From: Chlorops oryzae
Taxonomy: Eukaryota; Arthropoda; Insecta; Diptera; Chloropidae
Reading direction: 5' to 3'
NCBI GenBank assembly: GCA_020466095.1
Contig: CM035806.1
Location: 55,803,916-55,867,915 of the forward strand
DNA length: 64,000 bases
Position 1 is the first letter of the stretch. Each line of letters starts with the position of its first letter. The notes beneath the pieces are model-generated. The model did no database searches. It was not told the origin of the DNA and was given only the letters and a program-made list of their open reading frames with translations. Position numbers and translations under genes: made by a program. Positions 11,345 through 24,186 of the stretch are shown in pieces.

Positions 11345-12329
11345 TGTTTGATGTAAAGAGTTTTGTTTGGAAAAATGATATCACTTGTATTTTGCGGCTG
11401 AACTCTGCAGCTGGTCGAAGCTATGTACATTCCCAAGAGCTTTTTTTGAACCGTCGAGGCTACATTCTCAAGAGACATTCTGGGTTGCTTAAAATCAGTA
11501 AGAGATTAAATAATAAAATCGCTTTCTTGAATATGCAAAAACCCATCTATAGCAACGCAAAACGGGACCCAGAGGCAGCCCGCCATATGAGCGGCTACAT
11601 TCGCTCATGATGCCATCATACGGCTCTACAAGTTCACCGTTTGTCCTACTAAACGATGATAAATGACAAATGACGACTGCAGTGACCGCCTCGGAACGTC
11701 CATCAGCGGGCGAGCCATGCCGTGCGCTGTTGGTGAGCTGATCCGCTGGGGCCATCATCGAGCACAGATGATGTTAATGGCCGAAAAACCGAAGCCACTT
11801 TTTTTGTTTTCTTTTTTCATTGTGATGTCTTTTGAATTTCAGCGCTGAGCACTGAGAAACAATACGACGATGGGTAATTTTACTTTTGTTTTTTTTATTT
11901 CTTTCTTTCATTTTAGTGTTTAGTCTGAAAGATATCAGCTTTGTGGGTCAAGGTTGAAGAACGCCTTAAATTGTTTCAAGTGAACTCTGAATTGCTTTTA
12001 CTTTTATTAATTTTTTGTTTGTTTGTTCAATTTTTAGCGTCCTTCTCTCGGATTTCATTCCCAGAAATAATTTGCTTTATTTGTGTATTTTTTTTGTTGA
12101 TATCTTTAAATTTACTTGAAATAAAGGAAGTGGGAAGAAATTCCTAAAATTGCAATGCTTCGGTTGAGGGATTTTGTTTTTTTTTTTTTTTTTTTGGTTT
12201 TTTGAATTATGAAACCGAGACGAACGGCGTTGAACCGAACCCTGACCCGTGGGCATTAGATAACAGTGCTGCCTAGAGGACAGCTGGGATCTCACAACGG
12301 GAGTTCATCCAGCAGTTGGAACTACCTAC
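11345..12329. other. Intron flanking the 12330-12487 exon
   Basis: No gene seen. Poly-T at 12175-12196. The sequence at 11570-11770 is GC-richer but has no convincing frame or splice signals. Confidence 0.45.
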
Positions 12330-12487
12330 CTCATGCCGTCGAAGCCATCGTCCGAGCCGTTAATGGTCAAAACGGGAGCGCGTGCATATGCCTTGGCTAC
12401 GCGACGATTCCGCTCAAAGACGATCACCTTCGCCCAGATTTCGTCGTCGATTTGAGTCCATTTGTCTAGAACTTCTTGAATGTGTTC
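12330..12487 (-). CDS. exp: Atypical Smad (MH2) protein, exp/reb-like, second coding exon (start of MH2)
   Basis: A 158 bp exon. The acceptor is TTTCCCTTCTCAG and the donor is ATGAG|GTAGGT. It encodes residues 40-91 plus two bases of Arg92. The core IDDEIWAKVIVFERNRRVAK matches the opening of Smad MH2 domains (WC.I.YYELN.RVGE); APVLTINGSDDGFDGM matches their VIVDGF.D segment. No MH1 DNA-binding domain precedes it, so this is an atypical Smad rather than a Dpp-pathway transcription factor. In Drosophila, expansion and its paralogue rebuf have this architecture; they act in the cytoplasm or at the apical side of epithelia with chitin synthase, controlling chitin deposition and tracheal tube shape. 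I cannot tell exp from reb from this sequence alone, so the symbol is provisional. Confidence 0.88.
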
Positions 12488-15400
12488 CTGAGAAGGGAAA
12501 TGAAACAAAAATGGGAGTCAATGAAAATTCAATCAATAAATAAGAGTTAATTGAATAAAATAGAAACCCAATCGGAAAAGTCATCATTTGAACAAACTAT
12601 GCCACATATTAATCATATCTTAGTTTTTTTTCCCATTAATCTTCTCGTTATGAAGAAAATATTTCTGAGAATCATTGTCCAGTATTGTCGGGCGAGCTAG
12701 TAAGTAGTTAAAGCTAGTTTTGTGAAAGATATACATAGGTACTTTTTTACATGAAAATGTTAAGCAGAATAATGAATACTTGTGTGTGTTTTTAGCTGTC
12801 GCTAAGAAGCAGCCAAATCTACTGAAATTTTTTATAGAAACTCTCTTCAGCAAGTCCATACCTGATAATGTCTTTTAAGGGCTTATACATTTATACATAA
12901 AAAGGTCCGTTGTGACGCGCGCGCGATTCGGAAACCTGCTTATGAAACCAATTTGTTCGCTCAATAAAGATTACTATCCCCATAGGAGTTCAGATAGGGA
13001 GTGAAAAAAGTAACAACCCCCACACCTGCCTAAGTTATCCTATTTATAATCAAAATCTCTCAATCTCACTCAATCCTTGAAATGTGTGAGGAAAAAAGTC
13101 ACCTGATGGAGCATTATTGGATAGATTCATCTATCGACGGACTTGGGAACCGTTGTTCTTGACTAATTCCTCGGCTGATGGCCGATTCTTCAGACAAAAA
13201 AGCAACTCTGACCACATTAGTAGCAGCCACATTTTGAACTACAACAGAGCTGCTATGCTTTTGTACCAGAAATTGCGAATAAAGTGAATAATTTTCGGGT
13301 ATAAATTACTTGCATAAGGAACAAAAAAAAAAAAAAAAACTGACATAAATTTTCATAAATCGGAAATAATGAACCTCAAAGAACTTAAAGAGCAGGCGCA
13401 ACAGATTTCTGCTAGTATGGCACGAAGCAAAAAGGCCAACAAAAAATATTCATATGAGACCATTTCGGTGGGTGCTCGCAGTAAGCTAAAAATAAAATCG
13501 AGACCGTTCCTATAGCCATCTGGCATATTACATACAATAATTGCGGCACAATGCACTCCGATTGGCGTTGATGGCCTCAAGCCAAGAACGAAAATATGCA
13601 GTAACATCGCACGCATAGCCGCCAAATTGAAGTCGGTATTTATGCTGCGCCGCCGCAGCCGCCGCCGCCGCCGCCCCGCTGCCGCCTCTTTAAAGGCCAA
13701 CGGCTTTGGGTATTGAGTTTCTTTTTTAAGGTGCTCATGAGCCAAGCACCGAAACACTGCGAGACCAAAATACCGAAAGCAATGAAGACACCAAGCCGTG
13801 GAACTGAACGTGGAACAACAACATTAATGATGAGTAAATATATGTACATCGTATGGCGGCCTAAATTGCGGCAACAATTTTTTATTGGAATACTCGCACA
13901 CTCGTTGACTGAAGAAGACGTTTTCCAACAAATAGCAGAGAAAAACAAAAAAAAAAAAAAATAAAAAAAAAATAAAATAAGCGAAAAGCGAAAAGCGAAA
14001 AAACCTGCTGCGGTGAGGCTTCAAAAAGCGCCGTTTTATGTGAAATAAACATGTGTGCCTCTAGTTGGGCACTTTAACGGCATTCATGGGGCATATGACG
14101 AAGACATGGAGCTGGAGGACGATCGGGAGGAGTGAAATGGAAAAACGAACACCCCCTGGACTCCGTGCCGCTTCTCTATATGCTATTAGCCGCACTGGTT
14201 CCAGTTACCAGTCAAGCCTGAGCCGTTAAACACTCATCTCCATGCTGCGGCCAAACTTGCCTCCAACGAAATCAAAAGTGCTTCTTCATCGTCTTCTTCT
14301 TATTTTTCTACAAGAAGAACGGCTTAGGCAGCAACAGCATAAAGCAAATAAAAGCAAAAAGAAAAAAGCAAAAAAAAATACAAAAAGGAGAACAACATCA
14401 AAGTGGATTTTTCAAATGAAAATGAAATTAAAAATTCAAATAAAATCAAATCAAAAAAATAGAAACGAGAAAAAAGCAGAAAAATCGCTCGAAAGGTTAA
14501 CAAGTTTCGTGGCATGATTTATTTGCATTTCGAGAACAGCGACGTTGGAGCGGAAGAAGCGACTAACTCTTATAATTTGTCATTATCCGCCGCTTTGGCT
14601 CTGAGCGGGGTGACTTTGAGCGCTCACCTTTCAGCAGCGCTGGGCCCGTCATCTTAAAGCAATTTGCATCACACGCGCGTATATTCCGAGCACCCGAGCT
14701 GGAAGCTATAGGCCATGGCAGCGAGGACCGACGACCGACGACCGACGATGACGGTGACGGTGACGATGATTAGACGAGGCGGCTCAGCAGTTCAACGGAA
14801 GAAGCTCAAAAGACACAGTTTTAGAATCAGTTTCCATTTTCTCTATTCATAAGGTCGGACTGTTTGTCTGTATGCCCGTCTGACTGACTGATTGATTCAC
14901 TGGCAGACCGACTGAGTGGCTGAGAGCGTGTCGGTCGTGCTAAGGCAAAACACTTTGGATCAGGTTAGTTCAAAATTTCGGCTCAGCCGATTGGGTTATG
15001 AGCCAGCCGCGAGGCAATCCGTTCTTTCGTTCGCCCGTTCGTTGCTATTGTCGATTGTTTTCGTTCTTTTGTTGTTGATCTTATTGTTCGTAGCCTTTGT
15101 GGTATCATAACATCTTCTTGGCAGACATTGTGTTGGACAAGTTGGGAGTGGGCTTTGCATAGAAATCGAAATCGAAATTGAAATCAAAATCAAAATCTAA
15201 ATCGAAATCGAAGTCGAAGTCGCTTTGATAATTCGGTGTATTCAAGATTGCTTGCGATAGGTCAACAGGTTGAATCAAGTTGAAAAGGAATTGAACCCAG
15301 AGTTGGTATAATGGTTGAATGGTAATTTTTGTTGTTGTTCTTTATACATTAATCATGAATGTTTAATTTTGGTTTTCTCTTTTTCTTTTGCTTTATTATC

Positions 15401-18400
15401 AATTTATCATTGTTTTCGTTTGTTGTTCTTTTTTTTTTTTTTAATGTGTTCGCTGGCTGTCGCCCAATGTGGGATTTTTGATGCTCTCTGCTGCCGGAAG
15501 TCATAAGTGACATGGGACCATTTGTATTCAAGTAGGAAGTTTTTGTTTTTTTCATTTTTTGGCATTTTGTATGACTTTCTTGAATATATGATGGAACATA
15601 TTGGTATGTATGAAGGCTATTGGTGGAACAATTGTGGGTAGAATTTGTGCTTGCCATTCAGATGTCAAAATTATGGAAAACAGCAAAAGCAGCAGCACCA
15701 CAAACAAGCCGAATTCTTTGCTCAACGTGTAGATTTGTTGCTCTGTGGCTTGAAAATTTTTGTGTATTTATTTAAAGTGCAAATTATTTGATCATCGATA
15801 AGCTAATATGCATTCACCATTTTCGATTAATTTGTTACTTTTGATTGGTGAATAGTTTCTCTGGCCCTTCGATCAGATGAGATGCCGAAACATCATTTGA
15901 AATAATTACCACTCCCAGAACTTCTTGACAACCTCTGGCTAACCGAAAAGTTCTGATAGAACTCAGCCGCTTTATGTCCACATCCCTTCCCATCCCTTAC
16001 CTTCCCCTCCCTTCCATTTCCTTTCGTTTCGTTTCCGCTACCCGCGATGCCAAAATGGGCAAAACTGACTGATTATCAGGGGACAGTCTGTCCCACCCAC
16101 CCCTATATCATCATCATCATCATCATTATTATCAATAATACTTAATAGGTGCCTTTGAATAAGTAAATGATGAATTAAAATCGATACTGGGATTATTGTT
16201 AAATTTTTCTTTTCTTTTCTTGCTGGCAACCCTTGCACCCACTCAAATTTGAGTTTTTAGCAAAATTTAATCGCAACCCTAATTGTTGATCGGCAAAATG
16301 GCGCCTTAGCGCATTATTATTACCTACAATTTTTAATTTAATTTAATTTAATTTATTTCTTTTTTTCCAATATCACCGACGACCACCTGAGCTAAGATCT
16401 CGCATAATTGCACTGTAATTTATAGATCACTTTTAAAAATGCTACCACCGCCAGCTCACCGTTGGATCGCTCGAAAATTCAAGAATCGTAGCTAAACGAG
16501 AACGAACGATTGGCAGCGAACAATTGCAGCCGCAGTAGATGCGCATGCGCAAACCGCAAATAATGCTGTGAACGGAAGTTTTTACCCGCCGCGGCGCGCC
16601 GTCTTGCCACTGCCGGAGCTGCTAAAAATCATCTTCATCGAACTCGCAACGAGAATCGCTTTCGGTCGAGACTCTGAACTTTAGAAGTCACGATTTTGAT
16701 GGCAAGAAGAGGAAAAGCACAGTTCGGCGATAACGACAATTTAAAGCCATCATCGGTCGGGGACTAATGGCGGCGTCTAAACGATGTTGCATCAGCATCG
16801 TAATTGTAATTGTCCGACACAGGCGACACAGCCCAACGCGACTCGACGCGACGCGATGCGACGCGAAGTGGAATCTGGCATTTTCGGGTGCTCGTAAGAA
16901 CGTAGCGCACGTAGGGTGTGAAGAATCAGGTTGACAAAGCGCGCCTCAGCCCTCACTCTTCAGCTGTACTTAGTGTGTGTGTGTGTGTGTGTGTGTGCGG
17001 TGTGCGTTGTGTGTCAACATGAATCAACAAGACTAAATTTATTTATTACATTTCATCGACGTGAGTATTCTGGCCTAGTTATGCGGATAATGGGAATCGC
17101 GTTTAAGGGCACCGCGAGAGCGTGTGGGTGACGACGGCGGCGAAGCGGCGCCGGCGATGGTTTCTGTTGCCTTTTCTTTTGTGGAAGAAATGAGTTAGCG
17201 ATTCTCCTTCGTGATTGACGGCGCGGCGCAAGCGTACACAATCGGCATGCCAAAGGCGTTTGTAAATATTTGCAAGACAATCTCATTTTGACGAGTATCA
17301 TTGCCATGTACAAACATGTGTACTTAAAAGCATTTAGCTACTCCTATGCCACTCTTCTTCTTTTTTTTTTTTTGTTTTTTTTTTTTTAGTGTATTCGATA
17401 TTGCTTTTTGGGTACTTTGGTACGTGTCGTCTATAAATACGATGAGTTGAGGTAAAGGTCATAGTTTGGATTTTCCAAATTTTTATGTCCCAAGAAAAAG
17501 GCTATTCGGATTTAGGTTTTTTGAATTTATGGATATTTTTACATGTAGCAGTTGATTATAAAATGATTTTCCGAATTTGTCACGAGGTCCCTGATCGCAC
17601 AATTTACTGGCAGATCCGCCAAATTTTCGATCTTCCATAGTTAAGTGTAGAAAAAAATTCGACATCCGTAATCGTATCATTCCAATGGAGTTGAAACTAT
17701 TGAAACAATTTTAAATCGTCGGTATTTATTGATCATACGAAATATTTGTATTAATTTTCTTTGTTATTCAAGATCGGTGCGAGGCATAAAAACGTTTAAC
17801 TTTCTGACTTAAAGCTGCATTTAAATGGCTAATAAATTGATTAGTTCATTACAAAAATTAATTCGATTGCTGCAATCTTGCAATTATCGTCTTATTTTCC
17901 TTATTAAAAGCTTTCATTCGTATACGATCAAAATCCATTTCCCAAGCTAAAAAGAAAGTTTTCGCCGAGGAAAACGAAAACGAAAACAAAACGAAACGAA
18001 ACCGAAACCGAGACCACAATCCGAAACCTTTATTTCGTGTAAAGGAAAACCCTAAACACTTTTCGCCTTTGTGGCCGGCCACTTTCTTCAATTCAATGAT
18101 ATCGCATACGGTCTTTAATTGTATAACAAAAGCTTTAACAGATTATTTCGGGCTTTCTTGAATTGATATTTTAAGACGTCTGATTTCCATATCAGTGTAT
18201 AACTAAATACACAGATTAATCGCGGGCCATTTACGAGGGTCATTAAGGCATAACATAGAGAAGTCTCTATTGATCCATGTATTGATCGCTGCAGTAAGCT
18301 CGATTAAGACCGAACAATTTATTACCATAAAGCGATAAAAGAGCGAGAAAGCGAGACGGCAAAGAGTTCGAGGTACCGCAACAGCGAATCTGACACAGAG

Positions 18401-19091
18401 AGATAGAGATGGAGGGATGGCTGGAGGAAGGCAAGCTAATATAAAATATGCTAATAAATGCGTATGGGTGAATTGTAAAAATAGAAACTTTAAAATCAAA
18501 AATAAAAAGTAAAAACAACAAACACCAAAAAACAAGAAAAAAATCAAATAAAATCGAAAAAAATGAAAAAAATTTCCTTCGCTCAACGTTTCGAGGCAAC
18601 GTTAGCTCAACAATCGACGATCGACGATCGACGATCACGGCGGTGGGCTGTTAACCTAGTTAAAGAGTTAAATTATTTATGACACGTTATTATGACCAAA
18701 TCGAAAATGGAACCTAAAAAAAAAAAAAAAAAGCGGAACCCAAAGAGCCACTGAGGCCGCTAACAAAGCGTCGTCGTGGTGACTTTAAATACTTTGAATA
18801 TCGAAGCGTCGAGAATGAATGCCGAGAGTCATCGTAGGTTGAATTGTCGCCGATCGGTATCGAAAGGCTGAAACTGTCATTGATACTATTGTTGCCAACG
18901 ATCGACAATCAACGATCGTCGATCGTCGAGATCTATGCGTACATGTACATCTATAATGCTCAATATGCTGGAATCGAGTCGAGTGGTGTGGAGTCGAGTC
19001 GAGTCGCAAGACAAACTGTCAAAATACCAACGTCCATACCCTACTACTCACAAGTCCTGAGTTCTGTCTGTGTTGCACACACACACATACC

Positions 19092-19122
<31 letters not shown>

Positions 19123-19636
19123 GCATTTGTAAGTATTCTTGGCAGCTTGATGTCGAAATTAAAAATGCTCCTCACAGACACTCGACCGCTGGAAACTAAC
19201 GTACGCTATCTAACGGTAATCAATGCAATCAACCATGAGGCCCCTTTGCGGTGGCAAGCAATTTTTTCAAATTTTTCTTTTCATTTTTTTTTTTCATTTT
19301 TGTATAAATAATTTTTTCGTACATTTAATTTCAATTTATTTTGGTAATTGGGTCAAGAGTTAAAAGCACTTTCTGGGCATAACAATTAATAATGGCGGGT
19401 CTCGGTTTTTTCGGTTTTTCGGTCTTTCGATTTTTTTTTCACTGATCATTTTTGATTATTTGTGAAATATTGAATTTTCAAAAAAATGTTTTTGTCGACG
19501 GACTATGTTGGTAGGAATGAAAAGCGTTTTTTTTTTTTATATTCTACCATCCGAAAACTCTTATAAGAAAATATTAACTTAAAAATTAATTATCTCCTTT
19601 GTTCATACACATACATTCATATATGAGGCTTTGAAT
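12488..19636. other. Most of a 7.6 kb exp intron
   Basis: No further exon recognised. It contains poly-A at 13323-13339, a GCC run at 13647-13678, a GACCGAC/GACGGT repeat at 14725-14767, (GAAATC)n at 15161-15222, (ATC)n at 16107-16128, (GT)n at 16973-16997, poly-T at 17358-17388, CGACGATC repeats at 18608-18634 and 18913-18930, and a CATA run at 19083-19123. The 16450-16920 stretch is GC-richer and could be regulatory. Confidence 0.45.
16973..16997. repeat. (GT)n microsatellite
   Basis: About twelve GT units, continuing into GTGCGGTGTGCG. Confidence 0.9.
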
Positions 19637-20093
19637 CAGGGTCGTAGCGTAGGTGTCGGCTGCCCGGAGCGGAACAAAATTTTACCGTTTGTCAATAAAA
19701 CTATCTTTGTCAAAGCCTCTACAGAGTGTCATTCAATGAAAGCCGACGCCGAATAAAAAATGAAAAATTTCGTGCTTTTTTTTTTCAAGGTTCGAATTTG
19801 TAAGCAGGTGCGATGCAAATGGAAATGGTTCACAAATTGTTATTACTTATCGCCCCCTGAAAAGCTACGTCCCACACTCGAAAAAAAAAAAAAAACAAAT
19901 TGTAATGCCAACAATTTTATACTTTGTATCAACAATTTCGTTCCCGACAATTTACATTGTTATAAAAAAAAAAAATTAGTTCTTAAGACAACAACAAAAA
20001 TTCTTAGCAATTCCTGATTTTCTCAAAAGCATTGTCTCAACAATGTAAAGTTCTTGAGAAACTTTTCTGAGTGCCCACTACGCTACGCCACTG
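19637..20093. mobile_element. hAT-type non-autonomous element beside an exp exon
   Basis: The left end is CAGGGTCGTAGCGTAGG and the right end complement is CAGTGGCGTAGCGTAGTGG. The flanking octamers are CTTTGAAT (19629-19636) and CTTTGAAG (20094-20101), matching at seven of eight bases. CAG-starting TIRs with an 8 bp duplication define hAT elements. No transposase frame. Confidence 0.8.
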
Positions 20094-20122
20094 CTTTGAA
20101 GTTACCTTAGCGGGAACCTTAC

Positions 20123-20239
20123 CTTATATAATTTATCTTTCTGGTACCAAACGTCCTCCTCCTCTTCTTGTGGATGGAATGATTGGTCCAAGTTCAGATC
20201 GTCCCGGGAACGCGAGAGTATCTTCCGTCGCGAAACCAT
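20123..20239 (-). CDS. exp: Atypical Smad (MH2) protein, exp/reb-like, first coding exon
   Basis: The exon spans 20123-20245: acceptor TTTTATTTGCAG (+ strand, complement of 20246-20257), donor TATAAG|GTAAGG. Translation is taken from the ATG at 20237-20239, only six bases into the exon, giving 39 codons that begin MVSRRKILSRSRDDLNLD. An acidic EEEED run follows at residues 25-29, then VWYQKDKLYK, in phase 0 with the exon at 12330-12487. No in-frame stop lies between the acceptor and this ATG, so an upstream coding exon is not excluded. At minimum a spliced 5' UTR exon must lie to the right; I could not find it. The N-terminus is basic and then acidic, with no signal peptide or membrane segment. 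A hAT element sits 29 bp beyond the donor side. Confidence 0.8.
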
Positions 20240-20245
20240 TTTACA

Positions 20246-20749
20246 CTGCAAATAAAAGAAAAGGAGTAAATTTATGAAAATGCGACCCATCGAGAATGTT
20301 TTTATTTATTTATTTGAATTTTTTCAAATTTTTTTTATTTGAATTTATCGCAAACCTTGGGGCAAAACAAATAAACGGCTCGCTTTGATAAAATTTCTGG
20401 AACGACAAATATGAATTGCTGTTGACATTTACACTGAATGTGTGTGTACAAAGTCACTGAACTCAAGCGAACGGCGAAATTGTGACTGCTCCAATGGCAG
20501 AGGGAAAAAAGAAAAGAAAAACAAAACTTTCAAACGAAGCCAAATCGTTGCTTACCCACGTCGGTTGCTTCGATAAAAATCTTTTTAATCGGATTTGAAA
20601 TTATGAATTTGAAAATTCTTTTAATTTGCAACAAATTTAGAGATTAAAAATTATTATTTTTTTTTCTTTTTTTTTTTCTTTTGGCTTCGCAGTGAGGATT
20701 CGATGAGTTCCGTGACAGAGCTGTTGGCCTACCAACCCCAAACACAATA
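20246..20749. other. Upstream intron or 5' flank of exp
   Basis: Begins with the acceptor and a pyrimidine-rich tract read on the minus strand, then AT-rich sequence. No exon seen. Confidence 0.4.
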
Positions 20750-21138
20750 TCGTCGGCTTAAAGTGTAAACCTGCTAACAACTAACAATTTCAAAACTTTA
20801 CAGGGTAAACAAAAAACACTTTTTTTTCAAGACTTCAAAGTAGGGAAGGAGACCCAAAATATGGATCGTTTATTTTGTTCCTATATGAAGTCTCTTCGAA
20901 ATTCGATTCTGTGCACCATACAAAGTCTACTTGGAGTCACTTGTTGGTGTTAGCTGTGAACTTTGACCAAAGTTGGACTTAGCAGTTTTACTCATAACCA
21001 ATTTCTCCGTAATTAGAATTTGAAATTAAAAAAGATTTTTTTGCCTGACGATGCAGTGTGCTTTTTTCTATCGAATGACATCGAAAAATCGGAATCGGTT
21101 AAAAGTGGACTTAGCAGGTTTACACTTTAAGCCGACGA
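20750..21138. mobile_element. MITE with 28 bp TIRs and TA target
   Basis: Perfect 28 bp TIRs begin TCGTCGGCTTAAAGTGTAAA on both arms; TA flanks both ends (20748-20749, 21139-21140). This suggests a Tc1/mariner-type non-autonomous element. No frame inside. Confidence 0.8.
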
Positions 21139-21639
21139 TATACAAATGTGTTTCTTTGTAAGGTTGGCAGGGAGGGTTGTTGTGGAAAAGAAATCGCATG
21201 AGAGAGGAGAGGTCTAAAATGTAACCCTGAGGAGTTACAAACGAAAGAAACAGAATTTTCAGTAGTTTCAGAAAACACTTTTTACACCCAAACGTTTTAT
21301 TTCGGACGAAAATTTTGTATGCAGACTGATAGCCTTTTTTGGCGTATCAAATTTTCTGCCATGTGTTTGCAGCATTTAATTTTGGCAGTTTAACAGCTAA
21401 TTGTCAAGCCCTTTTAGACATGTAAACTTTTCTTTTACTTATTTGTAGTTTCAAGGACTTTTTGCCATCAAAGTGAAAATTTTGAAATTTTTTTTATAAT
21501 TTTTTTTATAATTTTTTTTTTTTTTTTTTTTACTTTGAGAGCCTTTTTGGTTATTAATGTTTTTCGGAAACTGTGGCAAATTTCCTTTAAAACCGTAGTG
21601 CATATGTCACACTTTTCTTGTGGTCTTACCTAGGGAAAA

Positions 21640-21870
21640 TAGGATTTAAAAATTAACTGAAATTAGGTTAGATAAATGTGCCTGCTACCATGAAGGTTGA
21701 CACACACTTAGACCTCATGGCCCCTTGGTGATACCACGAAACATAGTAAGCCAAAGAGAAAAACAGAAAAATTAAATAACATCCACAAGCTCAGCTTGGA
21801 GTCGAACCCAGAGCCTCTCGCTTCGTAAATTGGCATCTCAGCCAATTGCACGGCACAGCGGACGACTAAA
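21640..21870 (-). mobile_element. tRNA-derived SINE
   Basis: On the minus strand an A box TGGCTGAGATG (complement of 21834-21844) is followed about 30 bases later by a B box GGGTTCGACTCC (complement of 21798-21809). This is the RNA polymerase III internal promoter spacing of tRNAs. The region does not fold as a full cloverleaf by eye and is followed by non-tRNA sequence to about 21640, so a SINE is likelier than a tRNA gene. Outer limits are approximate. Confidence 0.5.
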
Positions 21871-23650
21871 AATGAACTTCAATTTCATCCGACTTATTCT
21901 TCACAATGACCCTTTGTACCAACCCTGTGTCAAGAAGAGTCTGTGTCAAGAAGAGTACGAAACACCCTGTATATGAACAATTGATCCAACGATCGCAAGT
22001 CGCAACGAGTCATTACAGTCCAACGCACGCGGAATGTTCTTTATGTAGCCTTCTGATGATGAATGGCCTTTAAATTGGAGAAGAAAGCAATTCAACCTGG
22101 GAAGACAAAGTGTCGAAATGAGAAGATGAGCGCCTATCTTAACGATGTTTTAACTAATTAATCAATAATAAATTTAGCATGCGATCTTCTTGAGCCTAAT
22201 TTTGTGTCCGGCAAAAAATGATGGCAAGAAAAGTTCGAACAGAACGAGAGAGCAGGAAGGAGAGATGTTAAAAAAAAAATTTTTTTTTTTTTTCAAAATA
22301 AAAAACGGTTGCTGCCAAATTTCAATATCGACTTGCTTTTCATGTTGTCACCACGTACTTAAATGGGTTAACGTCGCGGATTCACTTCACCGGATCGAGA
22401 CAAATTGTGAGAACTTTGCCGTTGAATTTTTTCACGCTTTACTCGCGTTTGTGGATATTCACCGTTGATGCGGATTATTCATAGAATTGATTGAAATTTT
22501 CAATTCATTACGGAATTTTTCTGTCCGTCTGCTGCGATCAGCCGTTCCCATACGGTGGCTTGGTGACTGTGCCAGGGAATTATGGTACTACTACCTGGCG
22601 GTGAAATCCCATTTGGCTGATTTGTTTTCTTTCAGTTGGCTGCGTATATCTGGTAAAAGACATCAATGGGTACTCGTTCCAAATACGAAATTTGAGCACG
22701 TCTTCCCCGTTGAACGGCGTTTAAGTGTGCTCGCGACTTAAGAAATCACCTGTAACCGAACCGCTGGATCGCGTCAGACATTCGCTCGCTTGTCAAGTGA
22801 ATTCGGCACTTGTTTTTTTTTTTTTTTGTATTTTGGGTTTTTGTTTTTTTTTTTGAAGAAACATTTCCATACCTCAGGTGTGGAGGAAAAACGGCGGCGG
22901 AGACGGCCGATTGGGCATGTACGCGCGTTGCATAATAAGCGAATTTTTTCTACGATCATCGTTCGAGAAGTCAAAAGCTTTATTCGATTTGTTGCTGTTT
23001 TTTTTTTGTTTTTCAACGGTGTAAATGAAGAAAAAAAGTAAATAAATAAAAAAAAAAAAACACCTTCTCTCCGCTCTATCATCCTCATCCTTCTTTTCGC
23101 AAAACGAACTCATGTACACGGCTACATGTGTCAATGAGTCGATGCTCTGGCATGTGTCTTCTGTGCTCTTTCGTAGCACTTGGATTCGCCTCTGTTACTC
23201 CCCTTCTACTGCCCCTGCCTCTGCCTCTGCCCCTGCCTCTGCTTCTTCCTTCATCTTTATCTTTGTCTTCGGCTTTAAAATGCAAATGAAGGGTTCGGTA
23301 ACCTGTCACAGCGTGTTTGTACAGCTATTGTGAGCCCGATGTCTTTTGGTGGTTTGCAGAGATTGAGTAAATAAACATTTTCTTTTTTTCTTTCTTTTGT
23401 CGTTTTCAAGAAACACGGCGAGTGTGTGTGATTTTGTCATAATCATAATTTCAGTCTTTAGCATTGAATTCGAGCAATTTTTTTCATTTTTCATTTCATT
23501 TTTTCATTTTCCTTCGAGTCAACCGATCGTGTTGGCATTTTTATGCAATAAAATTTTAATACTCCGAAAAAATGGTCTTCTCATGGCCCACGGTATGGTG
23601 ACTGTAAATAGACAGAGAGAAAGAAGGAGAGATAGAACGAGAGAGAACGC

Positions 23651-23682
<32 letters not shown>

Positions 23683-24010
23683 CAAAGAAATACTACTTAA
23701 TTAAAGTCTCTGATAGAGTATTGCCATTGATTGGGGGATTTTTTGGATACTGCCTTCAATTAAATTGAGCAGAAATCGTCCGGTTAAAGGAATAATACAA
23801 AAAATTATGGACCGGAACATTGAAAGGACACACTCAGTGTCTAGTCAGTGGCTTGAATGGCTTGCGAAAAGTCTCTGTTTACTTCAAAGCATCTTCAAAA
23901 GGCCCGGACTTTCTCGAAGCCCTCGGGCCCTGAGTGTTTTAAATATTATCTCTATAGTTGTCTTACGACCTATGTTATGCTTAGTTTTTTCTTTTCATTT
24001 TACTCAAAGA
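21871..24010. other. Non-coding stretch with simple repeats
   Basis: The 22340-22780 portion is GC-richer and promoter-like. Poly-T/poly-A runs occur at 22272-22292, 22812-22827 and 23049-23061; a CTGCCTCTGCCC repeat at about 23210-23243; a (GA)n run at 23651-23677. No reliable exon. Confidence 0.4.
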
Positions 24011-24186
24011 CAGGGGCGGACTGGGCCTACGGGCAACCGGGCAAATGCTCGGTGGGCCCCCAGTGCGCTGTATCTGGGATCAAAAGTCATGGAGTAATGA
24101 TTTTTTATTTTATATTTTTTTTCTTAGGTAACGGGACTCCATTTTACAAACGCCCGGTGGGCCCTTTGACCCCCAGTCCGCCCCTG
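24011..24186. mobile_element. hAT-type MITE
   Basis: The ends CAGGGGCGGACTGGG are perfectly inverted. The flanking octamers CTCAAAGA and CTCGAAGG agree at six of eight positions. GC-rich subterminal sequence (CCGGTGGGCCC) occurs on both arms. Confidence 0.7.

Noticed and set aside
13353..13757. 134-codon minus-strand frame with Arg/Ala-rich stretch
   Set aside because: Runs across a GCC trinucleotide run, with no domain, splice logic or known family. A 48-codon plus frame at 13369-13515 was also seen and left out for the same lack of support.
18608..18930. CGACGATC repeats in inverted orientation 290 bp apart
   Set aside because: Short low-complexity pairing without flanking structure; not a defined element.
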